In this document: piece after piece, positions 11,384 to 21,812 of the stretch | Position numbering within the stretch: position 1 is the first letter of the stretch | Layout of the letters: every line of letters starts with the position of its first letter | From: Pinus tabuliformis | Taxonomy: Eukaryota > Streptophyta > Pinopsida > Pinales > Pinaceae | DNA length: 64,000 bases | NCBI GenBank assembly: GCA_031772625.1 | Contig: CM062812.1 | Coordinates: 730,892,300 to 730,956,299 of the forward strand | Direction: 5' to 3' | Translations under genes and position numbers: made by a program | The notes under the pieces: model-generated | Told to the model about the DNA's origin: nothing | Database searches by the model: none | The model's input: only the letters and a program-made list of their open reading frames with translations

Positions 11384-12771
11384 TTACATGTGCTTGTTTC
11401 ATTTTTATGATGTTGATCATGACTGTAGTGATATTGCCATGTGATGTTTAATGGCATTGTTGTGGAATGTGTCATCATGAGTGTATGGTTGTATATGAAT
11501 TTGTTATGCATGTTAGTGTCTTTAGGTTGTTGTGCATGCATTATTGTGGTTATGGCTATACATATATAACAGGTTAGATATTCATTGTGAGGTCATTGTA
11601 TGCATTCTACGTCATCGTAATGCTATTGGTATGTTATGATGCTAATGTGTTGGTTGAGATAGAGTAGAAGATGCATATGATTAAAGTGAAGTTGCACCAT
11701 TGGACCTTGAGGAAAGAGCATGTTGTCCTACAGGTTGTATGTTGGGCATGCAGGTATGTAGTTTGTGGATTTTTATATGCATTGTAGTTATGTTTATGCC
11801 TTTCGTTCTATTGATGTTATGGTTATATGCATGATAGATGCTAGCTAATTAGTGTAGTCATATGCACGTGTCGGATAGTCATGAATGAAAGTAACCTATG
11901 GTTATATGCATTACTATTGTTGTTTTAGGTTTGATAACTTGATGATTATGTTATATGTTGTTGATGAGTATGTAATAGGTTAACTTGTTACTATTATATG
12001 ATAGTTAGCTTGATGATTAGGTTATATGTTGTTGATGAGCATAATATATAACTTGTTGTTGGTATATGGTAGTAACTTGACAATTAGGGTTATTACATTA
12101 AGATGTCGATGTTATATGTATCATACTATGTTGGATTGGTCTATTCGGTTAGGGTTATGACATTCAGGTATGAGTTAATATGTTGTGATATTATGTCATA
12201 CTAATCTAGAATGACTGTGCATATGTGATTTCTATGCATGAATGAAATTATTTATGGGATTATGGTGTGAACATGTTAGCTAGTTACTGTTATGGACATC
12301 ATGAACCTATTTATGTTTGAGTTAATATATCATGAAGTTATATCGTGCTAATCTAGATTGATTGTGAGAACATGATAGCCTCCCCAAAGAAGGTATGAAT
12401 TTTCTTGTGCTATATATTTGGTGCCTGATTGTTTGATTATCTCTTCTATTTGAATTTTGAGTGTTTCGTTTCTATTATGTAATCCAATGGATTTATCTAA
12501 CATGGTACATTTATAGTTAGTTGAATATTTGATGAATTGCATAATATGAGTATGTGTTCAAATGATCTTTTTTTAAGATGGTTTTACTAACACATATGTG
12601 TTGAGATAGTTGACATGTACTTGAGTGTAATAGGTGACAATTGTAACATTGTGTCTAATGACTATGAGTTGAATATAAATTGTGACATGGTTGTTTGACT
12701 TGGTAATGTTTGATTTACAAGTAATACATATGATGTCTTAATATTTGGAATGTGAGACCATTAGTGGAATG
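11384..12771 (+). mobile_element. LARD internal non-coding DNA, first part
   Basis: An AT-rich stretch with frequent TATG/GTTATATG words and a roughly 70-bp local duplication at about 11940-12060 (core GGTTATATGTTGTTGATGAG twice). No ORF with a known domain was seen on either strand. Confidence 0.5.
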
Positions 12772-13368
12772 TTGAGGTCTAAAATGGGCCTCCTAATAAA
12801 CTTATAAAACAATAGTGGAAATAATAAAACAATATTAGATTAGATCATCAGATTTTAGAGGGAAAATAGAAAAAAAAATCAACTCGTATTTTCAACTTTT
12901 CTCCTTATGGGTTTACTCAAATTTCGAGCGGCAACACTCTTTGAATGAAAAATTTGATTCCTCATCCAACTACTACCCATGTTGCATACTTTCAATGGAC
13001 TGTACTATATGAAAAAAAAAGAAATACATGAAAAACGTGATTGCAATCACTTTTTTCCATGTATTTCTAATTTTTCATGTAGCAGGGACCATTGTATGCA
13101 ACATGGGTACTACTTCGATGAGGAGTTAAATTGTGCTTCTAACGAGTTCTCCTACTCAAAATTTGAGTAAAACCTTAGGGAGACAATTTTAAAATATGAG
13201 TTGAAAAGGTAGTTTTATTATTTTATTATTTTTTAATCTTTTTATTTTTTTACTCCAAAAATGGTGAATCATTCGCCATGCTTGAGATCATCCTCTTGAA
13301 TCCTAATGGTCCTTATAAAGTTTATTCTCGTTGCACATTTTTCTTAGGAGGCCCATTTTAGACCTCAA
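12772..13368. mobile_element. FB: foldback/MITE-like element inside LARD
   Basis: The two ends are inverted copies: TTGAGGTCTAAAATGGGCCT at the left and its complement at the right, perfect for at least 23 bp. Pairing continues inward with interruptions, including TTACTCAAATTT and ACTACCCATGTTGCATAC, and closes on a poly(A)/poly(T) centre near 13010-13060. The 597-bp unit could fold into one long imperfect hairpin. It has no coding capacity; the 63-codon plus-strand ORF lies within the hairpin centre. A clear target duplication was not found, so the superfamily is unknown. Confidence 0.7.
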
Positions 13369-14789
13369 AATTCCCCGTGTGAGCAGCTGCAAGGAAACAT
13401 GCTTAGTATTAGCATGAAAAGGTAATAGTTGATGTGTTTATATAACTAACAGTTGGGTGATGTGAAAGTACATAGTAAGCGTCGATTGCAACAAGGTAAA
13501 AAGGTAGAAGAAAGGAATTGGGTAATAATTCCTTTAGCTATCTTTGGAAACCCTAATTTCAAATGAATGAGTACTTTGCATAGACGAAGACTTCTTTACC
13601 TTAATCTTGTTTGACATTATGTGGATATGAGTTAGATTGGTGAACATGTACTTGACAGGTATATTAGCCAGTGTCTAGTTATAGGTGGATGTATCAAGGG
13701 AATTTGAGTCCCTTGAGAGATGATTTTGATGTGTTCAGTTGCAAGACAACATCCTTGACACAACAAGGTAAGGTAACCAGTGTATTGTTATGTTTATTTA
13801 TGCACTGGAAATTATGTGTTTATGGCAATATAATATAGGTGATTACATGGAAAAGAGACTGCCATGAAATCTCAAAGAAGGCTCAGGTTGAGATTTCCCT
13901 TGGATGTACTAGGAACCATGGGGGATTGAGACATGGTGTCTATTGCCAGTCTTGTGATTTTGGTCTTCTGATCATTTATTGTGCTTGATTGTAGTTTTTT
14001 TGTGTCTCGTGCATGGCCATGCCACTTTTTTGTGGTGTCATATTGTTGTTGGTTTTCCATGGTTTTCTTCTTGTTTTCTTCTTGGTATTTCCTTTATTGT
14101 TTTGAGAGTTTGGAATTGGTTGAGGAGGGAGGATGTTAATGGAGCATAGGGAGAGTTGAATGAAACCTAGCAGGTCTTGTAAGACCTGAATGAAGCTCAG
14201 TGCATGAGTAAGGGAATTTGAAGGTAAGAATATGACAATTAGTTTGATTGGTTTAGTCCATTGGTGTAAATGGACAGTGGTAGTACGGTCATAAGAAAGG
14301 TAACATGAACAGTGAGGTAAATGGATCTGAGGAATCATATGCCTTGGATATGTTGGGAAGTATTGTTATCAATGTTTTACATGATGAGCACACACAAAGG
14401 GCATTCTCCTAATGTTGACCTTATGCTTTCTAGTAATTATGTTATGATCGGGATTATGGTGATTTTTATTATGTATACATGTATGTATGTATGTTGTTGT
14501 CTGAGAGGGTCATTAGGAATCATTCTTCTAGAGGAATGATTTATTACGCATGTGAATGACATGAAGAGCTTCCTAGTTTGTGAGGAATCAAGTGGAAGAG
14601 TAGTCATGAAAAATATATGAGGTCAGTATCATATGGTTATGTGTTGATATTACGCAAACATATTATGTCTATGTTATGGATAGGTAACTCTGAGGGACAC
14701 ATTATCTAAATCAAAGTAGTGAGATCCACGACATGCTAGGATAAGCATGGACGAAGAAGAGACACTAGAAGCAAGGTTTCCTGGTAGAG
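13369..14789 (+). mobile_element. LARD internal non-coding DNA, second part
   Basis: No domain-bearing ORF. The minus-strand ORF at 13976-14338 and the plus-strand ORF at 14321-14539 have low-complexity or membrane-like text without homologues I recognise, and are treated as chance. Confidence 0.45.
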
Positions 14790-15830
14790 ATAGTGTAGTT
14801 TTGTGTGTGTGGTACTATTGTTGTCCATATGTTGTATATGTTGTACATGTTGCATCTGTGATGTTGTGCGCAGGTGGTGTTTTTCATATATAGTGTGTGT
14901 ACATGTTGTTTATGAAATGTTATGTAGAGGGCGGTATAGATAGTGTTTTGAGAATGTTGCATATGCAGTGTTGGGTATAGATGGTGCTATGTAGTTCTTG
15001 GATATGCGATGTTGTGTACATATTATACTGTGTGCGTGATGGATACACATTGTTGTGTGCATATGGTGTTGTGTCCATGTTTTATATGAAGTGTTGTGTA
15101 CATAGGGTTCTATGTACATGTTGTACATATCTTTCTATGCATATATGGTGTTGTACATATCGTGTTCTGTACGTATGGTGTTGTGTGCATGATTGTACAA
15201 GTGGTGTTGTGATCATGTGGTGCCATCTACATGTTGTACATATGGTGTTGTGTGCAGGTGGCGTTGTGTACATGTCGTGCATATGGTGTTGTGTACATGT
15301 GGTGTCATGTACATGTGCATTTGGTATTGTGTACATGTTTTACAGGTGGTACGATGCACATGTGGTGTTGTGTACACGTTGTGCAAGTGGTTCCGTGTAC
15401 ATGTGATGTTGTGCACACATTGTGCAGGTGGTGCTGTGTATAGGTGGTAATGTGTAAATGTGGTACATGTGGTACTAGTGTGCAGTGGTACTATGTGCAT
15501 GTTGTACATGTTGTGTTGTGTACATACGGTACTATGTATGTGCACTATGTAGTTGTGGTATCATGACATTTGTACTCGTTGTGTTATACTTTACATAGTA
15601 CATGTATTGTGTGGTGTTGTACATTGGTTATAGATGAATGTATTGTGTTGTATATCCATTGTAGTTGTATGTATTATGTGGTGGTGTATAGTAGATGTAG
15701 GCGTATTTTTTTTTTTTGTACACTAGGTGTAGATGTATGTGTGGTATGTTTGGTGTAGGTACATGTATTGCATGGTGTCCTATGTTGTATGTGGTTGTAT
15801 GTGTGTTATTCACACTATGTGTATGTGGAT
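14790..15830 (+). repeat. Degenerate GT-rich tandem repeat, about 1 kb
   Basis: The plus strand is built from variants of GGTGTTGTGTACATGT, spaced mostly 20-45 bp apart with much drift. The region is strongly strand-asymmetric: G and T on plus, A and C on minus. Long overlapping ORFs appear on both strands (Cys/Val/Tyr-rich on plus, His/Thr-rich on minus), as expected from such a repeat, and are not genes. It lies in the LARD interior. Confidence 0.75.
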
Positions 15831-17183
15831 ATCGTTGAGGAGAAGGCACTAGGTGTTTTAGGGAGTGGAAACTGATCCAAAGTATGTACGGAATAAGGAC
15901 AAAGGTAGAAGCTAAGGATTGATTAGAGGATGAGTATCAATATTTCATTTCAGTTTTATTATGCATGTGATTTATGGTTTTGGTCTATGCTAATTACATG
16001 TGATTTATGGTTCTAGTTTATGATGATTGCATGGGATTCATGATTTTTATCTTTGATGGTTGTGTTTTGAACTAACCTAATGTGATATTCTTATACATGT
16101 TAATTTGGTTAAAGATGCTAATTTGACTTGTTATGACAAGAAGTAAACAAGATCGTAAGTGTACCTTATTGATGAGCTACCAATGAGGTATGATTTGGAG
16201 TTATTTCAATTTATTTTGAATCTAATGGAAATTATGTACTTGGTACAAGAAATCATGAAATGCCCAATTGGGTGGTTGAAACTGACTATAAGAATTAGTA
16301 GCAACAACAAAAGGAATTGTACACGGAAGCAATATGATGGTAAAACATTCAGGAGAAAGACCATTGTGGGATGCTAATGCCCAATAGTTTCCATTTATTT
16401 CCATTAGCATGATATGACTAGTATGATTGTTTGATGCAGGGATATGGCTTGGTTTTTGTATCTTCTAATGCAAGGCATCCTTGCCAACATATGGACTGCC
16501 CAAGATGGGGGTGTCAGCGCAACTTGGAAGGTGTGTGACTACATGAAAGAGGGTGACCGGATTCCTCGAGGGACTATGTCGCAAAGAAGAGAAGGTCAAC
16601 TATGGATTTGTTTTTGGTCATTAGCATTTCTAGATGGAATCAGATGCACATTGGCAGTGTGCCCTGGAATAATGATCTAGTAACTATTCACTGAGAGGAA
16701 AAGTGGCATACGATTATAGCACTAGACATTGGATGCGCATTTGAGATTGACAATAGATTATGGAATTCCTAGGAACCATTTGAATCCTAGTATTACTTTG
16801 AGGGTGGAGGTGTGAGCCTCTGGATTCCCTTTTTGAAGATGCAGGCATCATAACCTTTTATTTGTTGGTTGAGAAAATGTGCATATGTGTATATGTGTTT
16901 ATTATTTTAAATACTGTATTGAGCTGGATTTACAAAACTCCATAGATAGTATGATGATTTGTTTCACGAAGAAAATATGAATCAGTATATGTGGTTATTA
17001 TTGTAAGTACCATAATGAATTTTGTTATAAAGCTCCAGTAAACAGTATTTTTGTCATGTTTCAGTAGATGTTCATTGTAAATACTGCAATGAGCTATGTT
17101 ATAAAGCTCCATGGGAAGTATGTTTTGTCTTCAATAGTCTTTCTGGTTAAAGGTGTCATTGAACACTGAGGACGATGCTCCCC
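15831..17183 (+). mobile_element. LARD internal non-coding DNA, third part
   Basis: No domain seen. Short ORFs at 16159-16377 and 16444-16680 have no recognisable motif. Around 16930-17110 a phrase like TTATAAAGCTCCA recurs with about 60-90 bp spacing. The stretch runs into the polypurine tract. Confidence 0.45.
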
Positions 17184-17198
17184 CAAGGAGGAAGGTTC
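17184..17198 (+). promoter_or_regulatory. Polypurine tract of LARD
   Basis: CAAGGAGGAAGG lies just before TGTAATAGCC, the start of the 3' LTR. Its presence shows that 17199 is a true LTR start rather than an internal repeat. Confidence 0.65.
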
Positions 17199-17303
17199 TG
17201 TAATAGCCCTCGTTAAAAATCCATGTAAAAATATATAATACCATAGTCATGGGACACGTATTCCAAGCTGAATGGTGGGAAAAATATCCGAGTGGGTGTT
17301 TAT
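17199..17303 (+). mobile_element. 3' LTR of LARD, first piece
   Basis: Starts TGTAATAGCCCTCG and aligns with 3413-3516. It is interrupted at 17303 by Ath; the last five bases, TTTAT, are one copy of the Ath target duplication. Confidence 0.75.
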
Positions 17304-18473
17304 TGTAGAGCTATAAAAAGGGTCTCTTTCACCTCTAATTACCTCACATTAATATGTCAATCCGGGAACGTTTGGTTATTTCAAAGAGTGACTCAATACG
17401 AGGATATTAGTCAGAGTAATGCAAGTAGTACAGCGTCCTACAAAATACAAGAGTAAACTGATGCTTGTCTATAACTAAGTTCCTTCAAATGACTAAAACG
17501 CACATTCTCAAAATATCAGTCAAGGGTCTAACAGCAGTAGTCCATCCCTTTGGAAACTAATGGAAAAGGAAACTAGAGCATGGATCACGGGTCTGGGAGC
17601 AAGGCAGTAAATGCAGAGGCTCACTACAGCCACAGATCGTCTCTCACACCAAATGCAAGTAAATGAAACGCCAGATAGAAATGCAATGGCAAATAAGAAA
17701 TTAAACAGTAAATCTAGAAAGGAACAACAATGCTTAAAATGGAACAGCAATCACTATAACTAAACCTCGCGAGTAACAGTCAAACTTTTATCCTATCAAC
17801 TCAAAATCTCTTATCGTAATCAAAACTCCAATCTTTCATTCTCCAAGCAAATCACGCAATCCACTAAAGGAACAACAATAACTCTCAATTATGGAACAAC
17901 ATGTGAAATTCATGCACACAACATTCTAAGAAAGTAATCTGAATTTAATCCCAATCACCAACAGGAATTATAACTGTGTTTCCAAATGGAACAACACGAA
18001 TTCTGAATCATAAAGAACACACCTTCCAGTTAATTACCTTAACACACATACTTAGCATAGAAGCTTCATAACACAAGGATAACACTGTTCAGTTGAATCT
18101 AATAAGATTTCATCCACTCTGAAAGTATTAATAATATAATGCAGAGGAAAGAACGTTAATGAATGAATCTTAGTAGAGCATGTGATGTAACTTATAAAGC
18201 ATATCAGATTACCAACTAGTGACGATAAGCAAACCACGCAGAAATCAAATCGTAGTGATACAGAAGCAAGTGTCCTCCGGGGCCGGGCCCTTAGCCTCAA
18301 GGGTACACCGCTTTAAGCTAATCCAAACGTGAAGATGAGATAATCACCAAGTTTATATTAATTCATAAAACAAAAAATACAATGAGCCAAGTTCAACGAG
18401 ACTCGATGATCAAAGTTAAGTCTTTAACAAAAAGTTACATAAAAGCTTCTTTTCAGACTAACAGTGTCGTTCC

Positions 18474-18481
18474 TTTATATA
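18474..18481 (-). promoter_or_regulatory. TATA box in Ath LTR
   Basis: The minus strand reads TATATAAA; the same octamer is at 31901-31908 in the other LTR. It is the best core-promoter candidate for element transcription. Confidence 0.6.
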
Positions 18482-18527
18482 AGGGTAATAACGGAGATGT
18501 CTAAGTGATAAGATAAATAAAACAGCG

Positions 18528-18556
18528 ATCCCTCAGGATCGAAGATCCTGAGGGAT
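18528..18556. promoter_or_regulatory. Perfect 13-bp inverted repeat upstream of the Ath TATA box
   Basis: Arms ATCCCTCAGGATC and GATCCTGAGGGAT are separated by GAA. It lies about 47 bp upstream (minus direction) of the TATA box and is intact in both LTRs despite about 5% divergence. It could be a protein-binding palindrome or, if transcribed, a hairpin. Confidence 0.6.
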
Positions 18557-18910
18557 TCACAAAACTATTAATCCCTAATCACTTCTTTCTCTTCCGCCAA
18601 GCTGGTGCCTTTTCCTCCTTTTCCGGACTGGTTTGCTTCAGCTTACTTTGCCTCATCTGCACTCGGTCCTTCGTCAAAGGGACAGCAGTTACCCTATTCT
18701 TATCTTCTTCTTTGGAACAACAGCTCCTCGTTTCTACCCTTTCCTGCACAGGAAAATGACAATTATCAGCGGATAAGTCTTTGCATACTAATTCCACGTA
18801 TTCTACCACAATTCACTATTGTTTTCCTCATTCATGATGTAAAGATTCATAAGTCCTACTGAAAAGCCACTAAAATGATCATTAAAAACATACCTTTTTA
18901 GTACTCCACA

Positions 18911-18920
18911 CACCCCCCTG
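18911..18920 (-). promoter_or_regulatory. Polypurine tract of Ath
   Basis: The minus strand reads CAGGGGGGTG directly before the downstream LTR, the expected position and composition. Confidence 0.7.
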
Positions 18921-18931
18921 CTTACCCTGTT

Positions 18932-19708
18932 TCATGCCCTCATGAAAACGTTGTAGTTGACATGCAAAGCAGTGAGAGAGTAGGCTGGAGAAGGAATCTC
19001 ATGTGGAGGCCTACAACCATGGTGAGTGACTAGGTAGTCAAAGAACTGGCCTATTTGACCCTTAGGCATCTCATATAGGGCTTGATATCCGGGTGCAGGA
19101 TGCCAGATAATTGGACTGCGGAACCTATATCCTAACCAGGATGGTCCTGCCCTCAAGATGCTTTCGCCATAGAGGTTCAAACGATTGGCAGCTAACTGAA
19201 AATTCTCATACTTAAATGGCTCCCTGAGCTGGATGTTTGGATTAGAGGTTCGGTACCGGAATTTGGCTGCATCAATGGCAAGGTCTTTGATAGAAAGAAA
19301 ATATACTAAACTTTGTCGGATGAGTGCCTCGTGCATGGGTCCTAATGTTTCAATGACACCCGGAGTTCTCATAAGGTTTCTATGTGCTCTCCATAGCTGT
19401 GCTAGGTCCCTACGCTCAGCCCTTACCCACGGGTCTAGGCCATTTTCCTGTCTCTGAAAAGTGTTATAGGCTTTGAGCCATTTAATCTGATTGACCCCGA
19501 ATGAGATGAATGCTTGCAATTGAATGTCCCCAACAAAAGGGCCAGGGTTCAACTTAGTTTCCTGATCTAGCACGAGGTTATGCAAATAGAATTCACATAA
19601 CAATCTCTGGACCTTCACTCCATAATGTTTACAACAATCTATAAAGTCATTGACAGTATTAATTTGTATCGGGGCACCTGCTTTAACAGCCTTTATCTTT
19701 AATTGCAA
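18932..19708 (-). pseudogene. Accessory ORF of Ath, C-terminal module (259 codons, open)
   Basis: A 258-residue open segment, the longest intact part of the accessory region. It is rich in Leu, Arg and aromatic residues, without zinc-finger, signal peptide or clear membrane span. Its first Met is unlikely to be the true start, because the preceding ORF (19712-19960) ends only 3 bp upstream; the two are probably one reading frame split by a stop. It ends 12 bp before the polypurine tract, so it is the last coding segment of the element. I do not recognise the fold. By position it corresponds to the env-like or ORF3 slot of Athila elements, but I see no envelope features. Confidence 0.55.
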
Positions 19709-19711
19709 GTA

Positions 19712-19960
19712 TCATTCCAATAAAAACAAAGCATAGTTTTTGGCAGGGGCCCTACATACTAAAACATCATTGTATAGAGAACACAAGGTATCCATCTGTT
19801 TGATAACAGTATCTAACCTACGGGTTACCTTTGCAACTTTCTCCTGTTCCTTTTGCCACCCTTCAAAGGCCTGGCTTTCATATTGGTTATCATTCCGTAG
19901 TTGCTGTTGGAGTTCTTCATACTTCTCACGAGGGACTGTCTGCTCTCTAAGCCTCTCCAT
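19712..19960 (-). pseudogene. Accessory ORF of Ath, coiled-coil segment
   Basis: An 82-residue segment rich in Glu, Gln, Lys and Arg with heptad-like leucine spacing (text such as EKYEELQQQL), suggesting a coiled coil. It lies between the acidic repeat module and the C-terminal module, and is separated from the latter by a single stop. Confidence 0.5.
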
Positions 19961-20062
19961 CTCCTACTAAGCCTCTTTCAATCCTTTGTGCAAGGTCCTT
20001 GTCTTTAGATCTCTTTTCCATGCATCAGTGGAGGCCGGGAGTTTTACCTGAACTTTCTTATT

Positions 20063-21190
20063 TCATTGCTTTGAGTTCAGAACCCTGATCACCCCTGAGG
20101 GTGGTGCCTCTGTATGAATCTCCTTGTTATCTTTTTCTTTTTTAACACGAATATCGGCTGGCAGCTGTTCCTTTTCAAATGGAACAACAATTTGTCCCTC
20201 AGCTTCATTTGGAATAGCAGCTGAACTTTCAGCTTCATTTGGAACATCAACTAGGCCTTCAGCTTGATTTGAAATGTCAGCTGGGCCTTCGGCTTCATTT
20301 GAGACAGCAGCTGGGCCTTCAGCTTCAATTGGAACAACAGTTGGATTTTGGGCAGGGTTTTGATCAACAGAGCGATTTTTAGTCCTCCGTCGTTTTATCT
20401 TGCAATTTCTTACTGTAGTGGTCATCCTTTTCTTACTGGCGGTCTTCCTTGTCCTCTACCTTGCTTTCAGAATCCTGATCTGCTGGTGGAGCTGGGCTAT
20501 TATGCTCAATAACCTCCGTTGTTCCTTTCGTAATTCTCTAATTTCCAATGTTTTGTTAGAAGGAACAACAGGCTTTTTGCTGCATTCCGAGCCGTGACTA
20601 GTCCCTTGAGATTTCTCCTGGGGTACTTCTTCACTATGTTGTGCTGGCTGTTCCGGGGTAAGAACCCTAGCTGATTTCGTGGCTTCGCTTTCTATTCTCA
20701 CTTCTTCTGGAATTTCTTCTGGTGTCGTGGGAACAGATTGTTCCCTCTCAGTATCTCCTATCTCTTTTTCATCATGAACGGGAAGATTTCCTTCCTCTGC
20801 CTCTTCTGCATGTGGTTTTTCAGGTGCATCTTCTTCCTGGGGTTTGTCACAAAGGTATGGTGGAGTGGAAGGTTGGCCATACTCACCCATATTGGCCAAG
20901 ATTGCGGCCAATTTCTCTTCTCCTACTGGGTCCTGTGGTGGGCTACCTACCTGCTGTCCCATTTCCTCCTCCTGCCTGGATTGTCCATCTTCTGCCTCAG
21001 GATTCTCGATTTCCATTTCGGGGTTCTTGGCTTCTATCTCAGGGTGTTCAACTTCTGTCTCACGGGGCTCGGCTTCTGTCTCAAGATGTTCATCTTCTGC
21101 CTCAGAGGGTTCAGCTACTTCATCGTTTTCTTCTTTAGATCACTTAGCCTTCTCGGCCTCCCTATTGGGATGTGTTATATTCTTTCCACG
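20063..21190 (-). pseudogene. Accessory ORF of Ath, acidic/coiled-coil and repeat module
   Basis: Two ORFs (20456-21016 and 20063-20425) lie in one frame separated by a single stop, and the frame can be followed up to about 21190 through one more stop. Order in the protein direction: acidic repeats of the ENPEAED type, a Glu/Pro-rich linker, a leucine-rich coiled-coil segment (EIRELRKEQRRLLSIIAQL), a basic patch KIKRRRTKNR that looks like a nuclear localisation signal, then five 10-residue repeats of the NEAEGPADIS type (20190-20340). No enzyme motif. The charge pattern suggests a nucleic-acid- or chromatin-associated protein; this is inference. Confidence 0.5.
20160..20345 (-). repeat. 30-bp coding minisatellite in the accessory ORF
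   Basis: About five 30-bp units encode variants of NEAEGPADIS in frame. Each unit carries TTTGGAACAACA or a one- to three-base variant on the plus strand, the same word found in the LTRs and in the palindromic array. Confidence 0.75.
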
Positions 21191-21560
21191 TAGTTAATAG
21201 GAGGTTTGAAGGGCACCCATAACCCCACTTTATGGGGTCCGGGGCAGCGCCCCGGAAAATTTTGGTTTTGGACCATATGTTAGGTTGGGCGGACCCACCT
21301 ATGGTTTTGTGCATGATTTTCGCACATGTTTTTTAGACGCGATGGTTTTCGGTCCATGGTATTGGATGCTTCAGCATGTATAAATATGTATTGTAACATT
21401 GAAAGGAACATAATGAAAAATCAAGCTGGTAGTCCCGGTTTTGGGATCCAGGAAAAAATCTTTGTGCATATGTGTTTTATCGGTTATGCTCTCGCATTGT
21501 TTATTTTCTTTGTTTAAGAATTCGTATGCAGGTAATTTCTGTACAGGGTTAAAACCTACA
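21191..21560 (-). other. Gap in the accessory frame; candidate intron or insertion
   Basis: Between the acidic module and the upstream part of the accessory ORF the frame is lost for about 360 bp. The stretch contains a GC-rich palindromic phrase GGTCCGGGGCAGCGCCCCGG (near 21237). In the minus direction a GTAGGT lies at its start and a pyrimidine-poor AG follows a CTATTAAC-like branch motif near 21195. It may be a spliced intron or a small insertion; the sequence alone does not decide. Confidence 0.3.
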
Positions 21561-21812
21561 CTCCCCTTCCTTTTCTCCTTCAACTTGTTCTTCTTCTATC
21601 TCTGGTTGTGTGGGTTGTTCATCCTCAATTACCACTGGCTGGCTCGTGCTTTCCTAGAGTTTTTCCAGCCTTCCTCTTATCTGGACTAACCGGACTGATT
21701 TTCTACATTTCTCTGGCTGTTCCGGTGTCTCAGTGTCATGCTTCCATTTTGCTGACTCTTGGCAGGTTTCTGGTCGTTCGGATGTGCTTGCAAAAGGTTT
21801 TTGTTTTCTTAA

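Larger units (their letters stand above)
17304..18910 (-). mobile_element. 3' LTR of Ath (left in window)
   Basis: On the plus strand it starts TGTAGAGCTATAAAAAG and ends AGTACTCCACA; in element orientation it runs TGTGGAGTACT to AGCTCTACA. It carries six copies of GGAACARCA (17721, 17741, 17869, 17893, 17988, 18714), a TATA box and a perfect 13-bp inverted repeat. The LTR is AT-rich apart from a GC cluster near 18278-18292. Confidence 0.92.

Noticed and set aside
14981-15545. Several overlapping ORFs up to 141 codons on both strands
   Set aside because: Produced by the GT-rich tandem repeat; Cys/Val-rich or His/Thr-rich text without conservation.
18932-19708. Envelope glycoprotein in Ath
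   Set aside because: Position fits, but there is no signal peptide, membrane anchor, cleavage site or cysteine pattern.
20722-21197. Three plus-strand ORFs over 110 codons, one membrane-protein-like
   Set aside because: Antisense shadows of the acidic accessory ORF on the minus strand; hydrophobicity comes from complementing Glu codons.
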